From Heterobilharzia americana (lineage: Eukaryota; Platyhelminthes; Trematoda; Strigeidida; Schistosomatidae): a stretch of DNA of 64,000 nt. Below the pieces are notes generated by a model. That model did no database searches. It was given only the letters and a program-made list of their open reading frames with translations, and was not told where the DNA came from. This document shows, in pieces, positions 12,861 to 21,668 of this stretch. Numbering within the stretch: position 1 is the stretch's first letter; each line of letters opens with the position of its first letter. Where the stretch lies: contig OX104130.1 in NCBI GenBank assembly GCA_944470555.2, forward strand, positions 71,863,160 to 71,927,159, given 5' to 3'. A program made the translations under genes and the position numbers.

Positions 12861-13184
12861 TTAGTCCCTTGGGTTCCTAGTGGAACATAGGGCTTCAGTA
12901 GCACGCCTCCAGTGACCTCTGTTCTCTGAGATCTTTTGAACCTGGTCCCATGACAGCCCAGAAGCTCTCATTTCCTCCTCGCATGACCTCCTCCATGTCA
13001 CCCTTGGACGTCCAACTCGTCGCTTCCCATGGGGATTCCACTCGAGGACCTGACGCGTGATGTCCTCAGTCGGCCTTCTCAGTGCATGGCCAATCCATCT
13101 CCACTTCTTCCTGCATATTTGTTGCGTGATAGGTTCTTGGTTGCTTCGTTCCCAGAGTTCCTTGTTGCTTATTCTTTCTGGCAA
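12861..13184 (-). pseudogene. RTE C-terminal block of copy B
   Basis: This 107-residue frame carries the conserved RTE tail: NKELWERSNQEPITQQ, KKWRWIGHALRRPTED, KRRVGRPRVTWRRSCEEE and a last block ending STRNPRD. The stop codon is the first TAA of the terminal TAA repeat, so the element has essentially no 3' UTR. Its frame differs from the preceding block by an indel near 13190. Confidence 0.85.
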
Positions 13185-14702
13185 TCCATCTGATCTTCAG
13201 TAGCGAGCGTAAGCAGTTGTTGATGAATGTCTGTAGTTTATTGGAAATGCCTTTCGTGACGCGCCAAGTCTCTGAGCCATACAAGAGCACTGACTTGACG
13301 TTGGTGTTGAAAATCCGTATCTTGTTCCACATGCTGAGTGCAGGAGATCTCCACACTGGTTTCAGGCTAATGAACGCCTGTCTTGCTTTTCCGATACTGA
13401 CTTTGACGGCCTCGTCCGTCCCGCCTGTAGTTGAAACAGTGCTTCCTAGATAAGTGAAGGAGGTTACTTCCTTCAAGTTTCTCCCGTTGACGGTGATTGG
13501 AGTTTGTTGTTGTTGTTGATGGTGGTGGTGCGGTATCTTCATCACTTCTGTCTTCTCTATATTCACCTGAAGTCCCGTCTTCGCTGCCGCTCTTCTGCCA
13601 ACTTGTTAGTTTTTGCCTGCAGATCTTCAAGTTTATGTGACATTAGGCATAAGTCATCGGCGAAATCCAAGTCTTCTAGGTTCTTTTCCGTCGTCCAGTG
13701 TATACCCCTCTTCTCGCTCCTCACTGTTTGTTGCATGATCCAGTCCACCACAATAAGGAATATCATGGGGTATAGTAGGCAACCTTGTTTCACTCCTGTC
13801 TTCACTTCCTCAAAAGCATCACTGAGCTTCCCATTGTGGATTACTTGGCATGTGGCATCTTCATATAGTTGTTGAATGAGGCGGATAAAGGTTTGCGGTA
13901 CTCCGTAGTATTGAAGCAGTTTCCAAATTACCTCTCGGTCGACGCTGTCAAAGGCCTTCTCAAAGTCGATGAAGTTGAGGTATAGAGCTGATTGCCATTC
14001 TACGCTCTGTTCTATGATGATACGAAGCGTTGCAATTTGGTCTGCACATGATTTGTACTTCCTGAAGCCTGCCTGTTCCGGTCGCAGTTTTGAATCCAGT
14101 GCGTCTTTAAGCCTCTCTAGGATGATGCGGCTTAATATTTTACTTGAGGTGGATAGGAGAGTGATTCCGCGCCAGTTCTTGCAAGCACTGAGGTCTCCCT
14201 TCTTCGGCAGTTTGACAAGGTAACCCTTCTTCCAATCGTCAGGTACCTTCTCTTCCCTCCACACCTTCTGCAATAGTGGTGTGAGCATGTCCGCTGTTGT
14301 CTCTGCATCTGTTCTCAGTGCTTCTGGCGGTATTCCATCTGGTCCTGCTGCTTTCCCGCATTTCAGTAGCTTTATGGCGTTCAGGACTTCCATTTTCGTT
14401 GGGGGATTAATGTTCACTTGTAGTTCAGCGGCTGCAGGTGGTATTTCTGGACGAAGTGCAGGTGGTGGTCGATTCAAGAGCTTCTTGAAGTGGTCGGCCC
14501 ATTGTTTCCTCTGTTTCTCTTCTTTTGTAATTAAATTTCCTTCTTCATCTTTTATTGGTTTCATCTGTGTTGGTCTATTCCCTGATAGCAACCTGGTTAT
14601 TTGATACAATGTCGTCAGGTCTCTCTTACCTGCAGCCTGTTCTGCTTCACTTGCCAGTGTGTCGTAGAAGTGTCTTTTGTCTTTGCGTGCACTCTTCTTC
14701 AC
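13066..14702 (-). pseudogene. RTE reverse transcriptase of copy B
   Basis: The long frame 14702-13563 (379 residues) holds the RT: KCGKAAGPDGIPPEALR, GDLSACKNWRGITLLS, FIDFEKAFDSVDREVIW, GVKQGCLLYPMIFLIVVDW and the catalytic LDFADDLCLM. Its end (ERQRRRDFR) shows a frameshift against the TGLQVNIEKTEVMKI text of the 43.9-kb copy, which continues in the overlapping frame 13566-13066 with a His/Gln-rich run and the TYLGSTVSTTGG block. An extra residue (FEEVKTG against FEVKTG) shows a 3-nt indel. Confidence 0.85.
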
Positions 14703-15109
14703 TTCTTTATCCAGTGCAGTGTTTTATACATTGTGCTCAATTCCTCTTGTCGTTGAGCATACTTGCACTGGTTTATCTTCTGCTTCACCATCCTCCTCTC
14801 CCTGCTCTATCAGCTTCCAGGTATCCGTCGAGATCCATTCCTTGTCTTCCACCTTCTTCCTTCCTAATACTGTTGTGCAGGTTTCTTTCCACATAGCTTT
14901 CAAAGACTTCCAGTGTTCTTCCACACAGGTTTCTTCAGGGATGTCCCTCGACGTCTCCCATTTTGTCTTGATGGCTGCTTTGAAGATCTCCTTTGTAGTT
15001 TCATCCTTCAGTTTCCGAGTGTTGTACTTGGGTTGAGGTCTATCACCAGCTTCCTTGAAGGCTTTTAACTTGATTTGGAAGGTTCCTTGCACTAGATAGT
15101 GGTCTGAAC

Positions 15110-16015
15110 CTACATCTGCTCCTCTTCTTGACCTTGTGTTAAGTAGACTGCGTCTCCATTTTCTTGAGATTGAGATAAAGTCGATTTGATTTTTAGTGTG
15201 TCTGTGTCTGGTGGAATCCATGTCGCTTTGTGGATATCCTTGTGCCTGAACACACTGCCTCCAATCACCAAATCGTTGAATGCGCAGAATTCTGCAAACA
15301 ATTCTCCATTCTCATTCATTTCACCTAGCGCCTCTCGACCCATGGTTAGTTCTCTTCCCGTGTTGTCCCCTCCCAGTTTGGCATTCATGTCGCCCATTAG
15401 AATTTTGATATCGCCAACTGACGTCTTGTCCAGTGTTGATTGAAGTTGTCTGTAGGATTCCTCCTTTTTCTCTTGCTCTGCATTATTTGTAGGTGCATAA
15501 CATTGTATGATTGTGACCTTTCTTCCTTTTGAGTTGAATCTTGCTGTCATGATCCTGGAGGAGATTGGTTCCCACTGCATGAGAGCCTTCGATGCTCTTG
15601 AGGACATCATGATAGCCACTCCCTCAGTGTGCTCGTGGTTGGCGTCTGGGTGACCGGAGTAGATTATTGATTCTCCAGTTGACAGTTTGGAGAGTCCACT
15701 CCCATTCCATCTGCTTTCGCAAATCCCAAGCACTTCGATGTTATACCTTCTCATCTCCTTTGCAATCTGGGCTGCCTTACTGGGTTCAAACATGGTGCGG
15801 ACATTCCATGTCCCCACGTTTACTTTCGCTTTCATCGAGAGAAGACACATCGGCCAATTGGTTTCCCGAAGGCTTTCACCAACTGGCGTCATTTCGCCTC
15901 TCCGATTCCAGCGGGGAATAAGTTTGTTTTCATTTTTTATATTTTGTTTGTGCTTTGAAGTTTCTTTAGCGGTTAGATTTGTTTTACGGGGTAGGGTTGC
16001 TAGCACTATGCCCAA
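15110..16015 (-). pseudogene. RTE endonuclease domain of copy B
   Basis: This 301-residue frame contains the endonuclease expected at the N-terminus of RTE elements: GTWNVRTMFEPSK, EVLGICESRWNG, VTIIQCYAPTNNAEQEKK, ILMGDMNAKLGGDNTGRE and a late FNDLVIGG block. The E and GDMN metal-binding blocks are present. The open frame begins at a TTG; the first in-frame ATG is the one before TPVGESL. Near 15200 the copy loses frame: PPDTDTLKIKSTLSQ replaces the SPDGHTKNQIDFISISRKW block seen at 44.7 kb, and that block continues in another frame at 15221-14724. Confidence 0.85.
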
Positions 16016-16080
16016 CCTTCCCTCTTTACCCGGGCTTAGGACCGGCTAGTAACTAGTAAACTAGTTAACCAGGCGAGGTT

Positions 16081-16092
16081 GCCTAAATTCTT
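16081..16092. repeat. Target-site duplication, right copy, of the 12.85-16.08 kb RTE
   Basis: GCCTAAATTCTT is identical to 12836-12847 and lies directly next to the element's 5' terminus. Confidence 0.9.
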
Positions 16093-16302
16093 ACCGTTAT
16101 TTAATTTTGATTAACTCATATAAAGTTGATGTCATAGTTTCTAATAAAAAGAAACACAATGAAAATTATATAAGACTATGTACAGTTTCTAAGTTTTAGA
16201 ATATTTGACAGCATATTTACCATTATATTCAGTGAGGAACACAGTCAATCGCCAAACCGATAGGTTAAATATTTCCAAAATTCCGTATACCCGCTCAAAA
16301 AC

Positions 16303-16317
16303 AGTTTAATTACCTTT
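16303..16317. repeat. Probable target-site duplication, left copy, of a Penelope-like element
   Basis: AGTTTAATTACCTTT at 16303-16317 matches AGTTTCATTACCTTT at 18148-18162 at 14 of 15 positions. The pair brackets the Penelope-like element exactly at its terminal repeats. Confidence 0.75.
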
Positions 16318-18147
16318 CATATTAGATTTGTTTATTTGATATAAAGCGCACAGTGATACAGTATTATTTACTTCCTGTTCGAAGGCTAGTCAATAAACTC
16401 ACACGACTTTCACAAATCATCGTATTTTCAATATTCGTTGCATGAAAAATCAAATTATCCCTAAATACCTTCGCATACGAATCCCAATATATACTGACAA
16501 AATCCAAAGGGCAATAGAACATGTCAGCAAACTATGTCTGAAAGAAGAAATTCACAGGATTATTAAGAAATTAAGTACCATTCGGAATAAAATTGAACAA
16601 CTTAAATGTAAAATTATGAAGATAGTAAACTGCAGAGACTATGGATTTATAATAGAAACATCAGACAAAGCAAGATTAGCTACTCTCAAGAAATCTAGAA
16701 GAAATCAAATCAAAAAGTTCAATAAACTAATGCAAGAAAAATATGCTTCGGAAAACAATGAAATTACAAAGGAAACATCATCGAACATCGATAGAACAAA
16801 GTGGGTAGTCAATCTCTCCTCGAAAGCCTTAAGCTCAGCTGAGATGAAAGTACTTGAAAAAGGACTAAACTTCAACATAACAGTAGATCATCTAAAACCA
16901 GAAGATGTCATACCTAGCATAGAAGTAGCATTAAGCTCGGTGGATGTGACAACTGCTGAACAGGTTAGAGCGCAGTGTGCATTAGCACTTAAAAAACAAA
17001 AGAAGACACAGCGAAACTTAACGAAACTGGAAAATTCAGCTTTAAACAATCTACGAAAGGATAATAGTATAGTAATTGCTAAATCTGACAAAGGTAACTC
17101 AACAGTAGTTATGGACAAATCGGATTATCTTAAAAAAATGGATGAACATATCCAAACAGGGCCATATGAAGAGATTAAGAAACCTATAGATACTGTCATG
17201 AATAAAATTAAGAAATCTACAACAGATCTGATACGCCGACTGAAGCCATCTCTAGGTAAGTCCGAATGGTTTACTTTAATGCCAAAAACTAATAATCCTA
17301 GCAGAATTTACGGTACTATTAAGGTTCATAAAGCAGGTTATCCCATTAGGCCGATAGTTGACTTCCGGAACACACCAACATATGAGATATCAAAGTATTT
17401 AGCATCAGTATTACGTCCTGTTAGAGACCGTTCCAACTCTAGACTAGTAAATTCTTACGAGTTGAAACAAAAACTTAATGACCTGCACATAGAAGAGGAT
17501 GAAAAAATGGTTAGTTTTGACGTAACAAGTCTTTATACTAAAATACCAATCAATATGGCACTGGAGGCAGTCAGAAATCAACTAGATACTGACTCACAAC
17601 TTACTCAAAGAACCAAGGCATCGGTTGGTGAAATCATGTTAGGAGTGCAGTTATGCTTAACCTCGACAGTCTTCAAGTTTCAGGGAAAGATTATAGACAA
17701 ACAGAAGGAGTAGCAATGGGATCACCAATATCCCCTATAGTAGCAGATATATTTATGGATAGTTGGGAAGATATGGCTTTACGAACATATAATCCGACAC
17801 CTAAGATATGGTGGCGATATGTAGATGACACATTTACAGTGTTGAAATCGGAACATATCGACAGTTTCTTGACACACATAAACTCAGTAGTTAACGCAAT
17901 CCAATTCACTTACGAAGTAGAAAATGAACAAGGAGAATTACCTATGTTGGATTGCAGAATAAAACGAAGGATAGATGGTGGTTTAGATACTACCGTCTAC
18001 AGAAAACCAACACATTCTAACAGATATCTAGACTTCAAGTCATCTCATTATCAAGTAAATAATACTGTATTACAGTGCGCTTTATATCAAATAAACAAAT
18101 GTAATATGGAATTACATTCTACCACAGTGCCCAAGTTTTTCACTTAT
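16318..18147 (+). mobile_element. Penelope-like element with RT, lacking its endonuclease
   Basis: The element is bounded by inverted terminal arms. ATTAGATTTGTTTATTTGAT and what follows at 16321-16372 reappears reversed at 18046-18107. The inside encodes a Penelope-type reverse transcriptase on the plus strand. The GIY-YIG endonuclease normally found after the RT is absent: the coding frame runs from YRKPTHSNRYLDFKSSHY straight into the right arm. This is an internally deleted copy. A short tail beyond the right arm (AAACTTGGGCA reversed, about 18127-18140) is also present, reversed, at the left end of the element at 29.7 kb. Confidence 0.85.
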
Positions 18148-18165
18148 AGTTTCATTACCTTTTAG
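16442..18165 (+). pseudogene. Penelope-type reverse transcriptase (frameshifted)
   Basis: Two overlapping frames, 16442-17713 (423 residues) and 17653-18165, make up one RT. The first holds a lysine-rich N-terminal region (1-160), KSDKGNSTVVMDKSDYLKK, FTLMPKTNNPSRIYGTIKVH, KAGYPIRPIVDFRNTPTYEI and the catalytic-site block SFDVTSLYTKIPI. The second continues with YRQTEGVAMGSPISPIVADI, the catalytic WWRYVDDTFTVL and ELPMLDCRI. These are hallmark Penelope RT motifs. A one-nucleotide indel near 17685-17690 splits the protein between FQGK and YRQTEG. All catalytic aspartates survive, so the decay is recent. The end of the second frame is terminal-repeat sequence, not protein. Confidence 0.9.
18148..18162. 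repeat. Probable target-site duplication, right copy, of the 16.3-18.15 kb element
   Basis: AGTTTCATTACCTTT differs by one base from 16303-16317. Confidence 0.75.
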
Positions 18166-19780
18166 ACGTTAAAGAATATCTTGAATTAACATTCAGTTGA
18201 TTGTCATGTGAATAAAAACATCAGTGTTTTCGAACAGTATAATCAAGTAACGTTATAAAGTTATTTCAAAGAGAAAAATTCTCACGGTATTCAACAAGTA
18301 AAATTATGCATATGATATTATTTAACCAGTCAATAATAAATCTGAATACCGTTCAACGAGAAAGGATATATAAGATGATATTTTGAGCACAATATAAGGA
18401 CCCATATTCATATAGATATCAAAGAAGTAATCATCATTTGAATACAAACCAATTTATATTGTACATGAACAACAAAGATTAAAGTATAACAAACCGGTAA
18501 GGATATCTTTCTGATTTCTTTAGTGATCGATACTAAGAGCTTGAAAAATTTATCAACATTACACAAACCCAGTCAATTGTTTGTGCTTCAGTTCAAATTC
18601 TGGTTTTCATCAGAGTTCGTGTTTTAAAGATTCACAACTAATAAATCTTATCCATCCATATTACAAAATGATGAATACTTAAGTGGGACATTCACAATTA
18701 TTCTGCTACATTTGACACGAACACATTTCAGGAGACAAATTTTTCAATCAAACGTGACTCCGGAAAATATTTTAAAGAATGCGAGAAATTGTATAAACCA
18801 TATATTGTTTCATTTCGCAATCTATCATTTCCCTAACCAAAAAAAGTGAATAAGCTAAAATGATTCCGAAATACGCTCTCAATAAGATAAGTGCCTAATG
18901 TTTGCTTCAGAGATGCTGTAAAATGTGTCGTAAATGATGATATTTATAAGAGCTTTTGAAGATATTGGCAAAAAGGTTTTAAAAAAATCGAAAGGCACTG
19001 AAAAAGAAATCTAGTGATTGATACCGCATTGAATGGTTTCGAGAACTTCGTGGGAGCATATTTATTAGACATTCTTTAAACCAATTGACTTCAGCCTAAC
19101 ATATATCTCCACATAAGACAAACTTGCGACTCACAATAACAAGATCCATCACTCGTTTAACTTTTAAATCACTCTATGCTAAATATTGTATTGTATACAC
19201 CCAATTTTACTTGTAAACTGAGGGTTAAGTTGTAGTCTGTTAGCGATTTTTTCAAGTATACAACTGTAATCTTTACGGAAACAACTTGTTAACCTAACTT
19301 TCTGAGGAAATTAGTTAAAAAGAAATATTTACAATATGTAGTTCAAAAAATAAGTTCAATAAGTTAATTTACAGAGTAGAAGAACTTTTCAAATACTGAC
19401 GAAATTTTAGGCAGACCATCAGTTGATGAACCTATTACAGTCACATTCTACAAAATTAACTAAATTTCTAATCATGATCATTTTGTCTCAAACTTGTACG
19501 AGCAATGTATGAATGAATGGAGTAATTTGTCTAAAAAAAAGTTTTTTTTCTACTTCAACTCAAACAAATTGAAGTAAGCTAGTTAACAGGAAAAGTTAAA
19601 TGAAAGTGTTAACTTCATAATATCCACATTTTTTTTAACATCATTTAATAAATTTAGATGAAGAGTGTCATTTTTCTATCACTCATAGAAAGCAAGTATA
19701 ATTTCTTATATCAGTGGAATATACCTATTTGATTATAGGAAAAGACAAGATGAGGATGCAGCGAAAAAAATGTTTTCATT
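18163..19780. other. Very AT-rich non-coding stretch
   Basis: No open frame of note, no tRNA-like boxes and no recognisable transposon motif. Homopolymer A and T runs are frequent (for example around 19533-19550). It separates two Penelope-like elements. Confidence 0.45.
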
Positions 19781-20919
19781 TACAAAGCTGTACATTCGTG
19801 AATATATATGTTTACGGTGGGTAGAATATTCCAAAATTATTTCCAGTTAGGGGGAAAAACATTAAATAACTAAAGGAAATTCATTTATACACATTTAGGT
19901 TTAGAGTGGGAAAAAAAAAACAAGAGATTACGAAATTGAAAGTAATTGTGCAATACTTGATGAATGTATGGCAAAGTAAGCGAGTGAACGTAGGGTTAAG
20001 AAAATAAAGCTGCACTTATGTAACATCGGAAAAACCTATGACAGAATAGGATAATCAACAGGGGATTATGGAAATAAATTTACAATTTCGTGACACAAGT
20101 TGATTCTATGACGGAGTAGGAAAATAAACAAGGGATTATGAAAATAAATGTATAGTTACCTAATACAGGATGGATCTATATAGCAGTCAAGGTCTTATGA
20201 TGGTCATGGCAAAGATAAAGGTTGGACACACCTTTATTGGACGCGTAACCCTCGTTTGAACTTCTTGATGGCTAGTGCTTCAGCTATAGACAAATGCCTT
20301 GATCTTACTCCCTTCGAGTTGTTTGATCAAACTCTGTAGAGGATTTTGAACGGTCACTCAAAAGGAGCTAAGTGGCCTGAGTTCACAAAGTGTTCTGCTA
20401 TTGAAATGAAGACACACCTCCGTCCCTCCTTTGCCAAATAGGCTGGGTAGTGTTCGGGGGCACGTTTTACGAGCAAACGCATGGTACGGCCGATGTACTC
20501 AGCTCCACAAGAGCAAGTAAACTGAAATACACACATTGATATGGTCCATTGCATCGGTTTGTCTTTCACACTGACCAAAATGTTTCTTTCAGGAGAAAAT
20601 AATTTGAAGGTACCTCCAACCTTTATCTTTACCGTCACCATAATAAAGCTTTGACTATCACAGATCCATTCTGTATTAGGTAACTATACATGCATTTCCA
20701 TAATCCCTTGTTTATTTTTCTACTCTGCCATACATTCATCCTGTATTGCATAATTACATTTCATTTCATAATCCATTCTCTGTTTTCTCACTCTAAACCC
20801 AAATGTGTATTAATTAACTTCCTTTAGTTATTCAACATATTTTCCCCCCTAACCGGAAATAATTCTGGAACGTTCTGCTTACTGTAACATATATATATTC
20901 ACTAATGCACAGCTTAGTA
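19781..20919 (-). mobile_element. Penelope-like element carrying only the GIY-YIG endonuclease, with long inverted arms
   Basis: The left arm (19781 to about 20229) and right arm (about 20607-20919) are long imperfect inverted repeats. Both carry GTGAATATATATGTT-type, TTATTTCC.GTTAGGGGG-type, ATACACATTT.GGTTTAGAGTG-type and GTATAGTTACCTAATACAG-type blocks in mirrored order. The left arm is longer because a roughly 130-nt segment (GGGATTATGGAAATAAA-type) is repeated within it. Between the arms is a minus-strand GIY-YIG endonuclease. No RT is present. The family differs from the 16.3 and 29.7 kb elements in its arm sequence. Confidence 0.8.
20354..20641 (-). pseudogene. GIY-YIG endonuclease domain of a Penelope-like element
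   Basis: This 95-residue frame reads CVFQFTCSCGAEYIGRTMR, then a PEHYPAYLAKEGRRCV stretch and IAEHFVNSGH. The Y.IGRT and SIAEH.. blocks fit the GIY-YIG nuclease at the C-terminus of Penelope-like retrotransposons, where it nicks the target. The canonical first tyrosine block is FTCSCGAEYIG here, the cysteine-bearing form typical of these elements. The ATG falls inside the right inverted arm. Downstream of the stop, another frame continues with LSIAEALAIKKFKRGLRVQ, the usual end of this protein, so a frameshift truncates it. No RT lies upstream. Confidence 0.85.
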
Positions 20920-21391
20920 AAAAAAAGAATTTTTAATGTATATAGTTTTAATATTTGTTCAATTCTAGAAAGTGTGAACTTAGACTTAAAGCTCTGCATA
21001 TTTAAGATTCTGGTGGTATACAAGAAACGCTGAAACCACCATTGTTTTACACAGAAAATAATTTATAAACTAATGTTCAGTACGTCATATTATTTGTTTT
21101 AAAATGCAATTTTAAATAATCTACAGCGAAAAAAGAAACAGTTCAGACTGTTGCAATTATATGGAAAATTAAAACAAAAAAATTGGAGTGAGTGTTAAAG
21201 ATACACTTTAATTAAGGGTTGAAGAAATTCGAAACTTTAAGATTGATTATTCATGCATGGTTTAACAAACAACATACCCATCTACAATTTTATAGACTGA
21301 TAGTAGATATCAGAAGTATGAGTGCTCTGTTAAAAGGTATATATATTTCACAACTGAAATAACAACAGTGGATAAAACTCCATAGAAAAGT
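20920..21391. other. PHAX 3' flank, probably including its 3' UTR
   Basis: This AT-rich sequence follows the PHAX stop codon on the minus strand. I could not place a poly(A) site with confidence; no clear AATAAA lies close after the stop on the minus strand. Nothing else is recognised. Confidence 0.4.
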
Positions 21392-21668
21392 TTACATATC
21401 ATCATCACTAGGCGGTAGTTCACCTTCTTCCATACTCTCATCAGGATCATGAGACTTTTGACATGGACTTACTGGAATTGTATTCATTGTAATTATAGGA
21501 GATGAAAGCTGTGAACTTTCGCCTTCCAAAATAACTGGTTCTTCAGAATTGTTTATATCTAACAAAGGAAGACAGTCTGATTCCGGCGGTTCAGTTACAC
21601 TTTGTTGGATTTCATGTGAAACCTCGACATTCTTACGATTTAGCATGCGATTAGTGTATCTACGGATC
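21392..21668 (-). CDS. PHAX: PHAX coding exon 6 and stop (residues 219-310)
   Basis: The exon starts after a TATATACAG acceptor (21669-21671) and completes the split arginine codon. It encodes IRRYTNRMLNRKNVEVSHEI, a low-complexity acidic tail and the terminal MEEGELPPSDDDM before TAA at 21392-21394. The basic RIRRYTNRML stretch corresponds to the KKAARKRRTQVLGKK-type region after the RNA-binding domain in animals. The terminal acidic motif resembles MEDGQLSDSDSDM, which in human PHAX lies near the N-terminus. Confidence 0.9.

Larger units (their letters stand above)
12848..16080 (-). mobile_element. Near full-length RTE-clade retrotransposon (copy B)
   Basis: This is a minus-strand copy of the same subfamily as 43856-47070, complete from the 5' terminal CCTCGCCTGGTTAAC block (16066-16078) to the 3' TAA-repeat tail (12848-12866). 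It encodes an apurinic-type endonuclease (16015-15110), a linker, a reverse transcriptase (14702-13563) and the RTE C-terminal block (13566-12861). At least four frame breaks separate these parts, so no complete protein is made. It is flanked by exact 12-bp target duplications. Residue differences from the 43.9-kb copy are few (for example AKEMRR against AREMRR and REALGEM unchanged), which points to recent insertion relative to the other RTE relics here. Confidence 0.95.

Noticed and set aside
13504..13875. Open frames on the plus strand across 13.5-14.9 kb as host genes
   Set aside because: They are antisense to the RTE reverse transcriptase on the minus strand, and the same antisense frames recur at 45.0-46.3 kb for the same reason.
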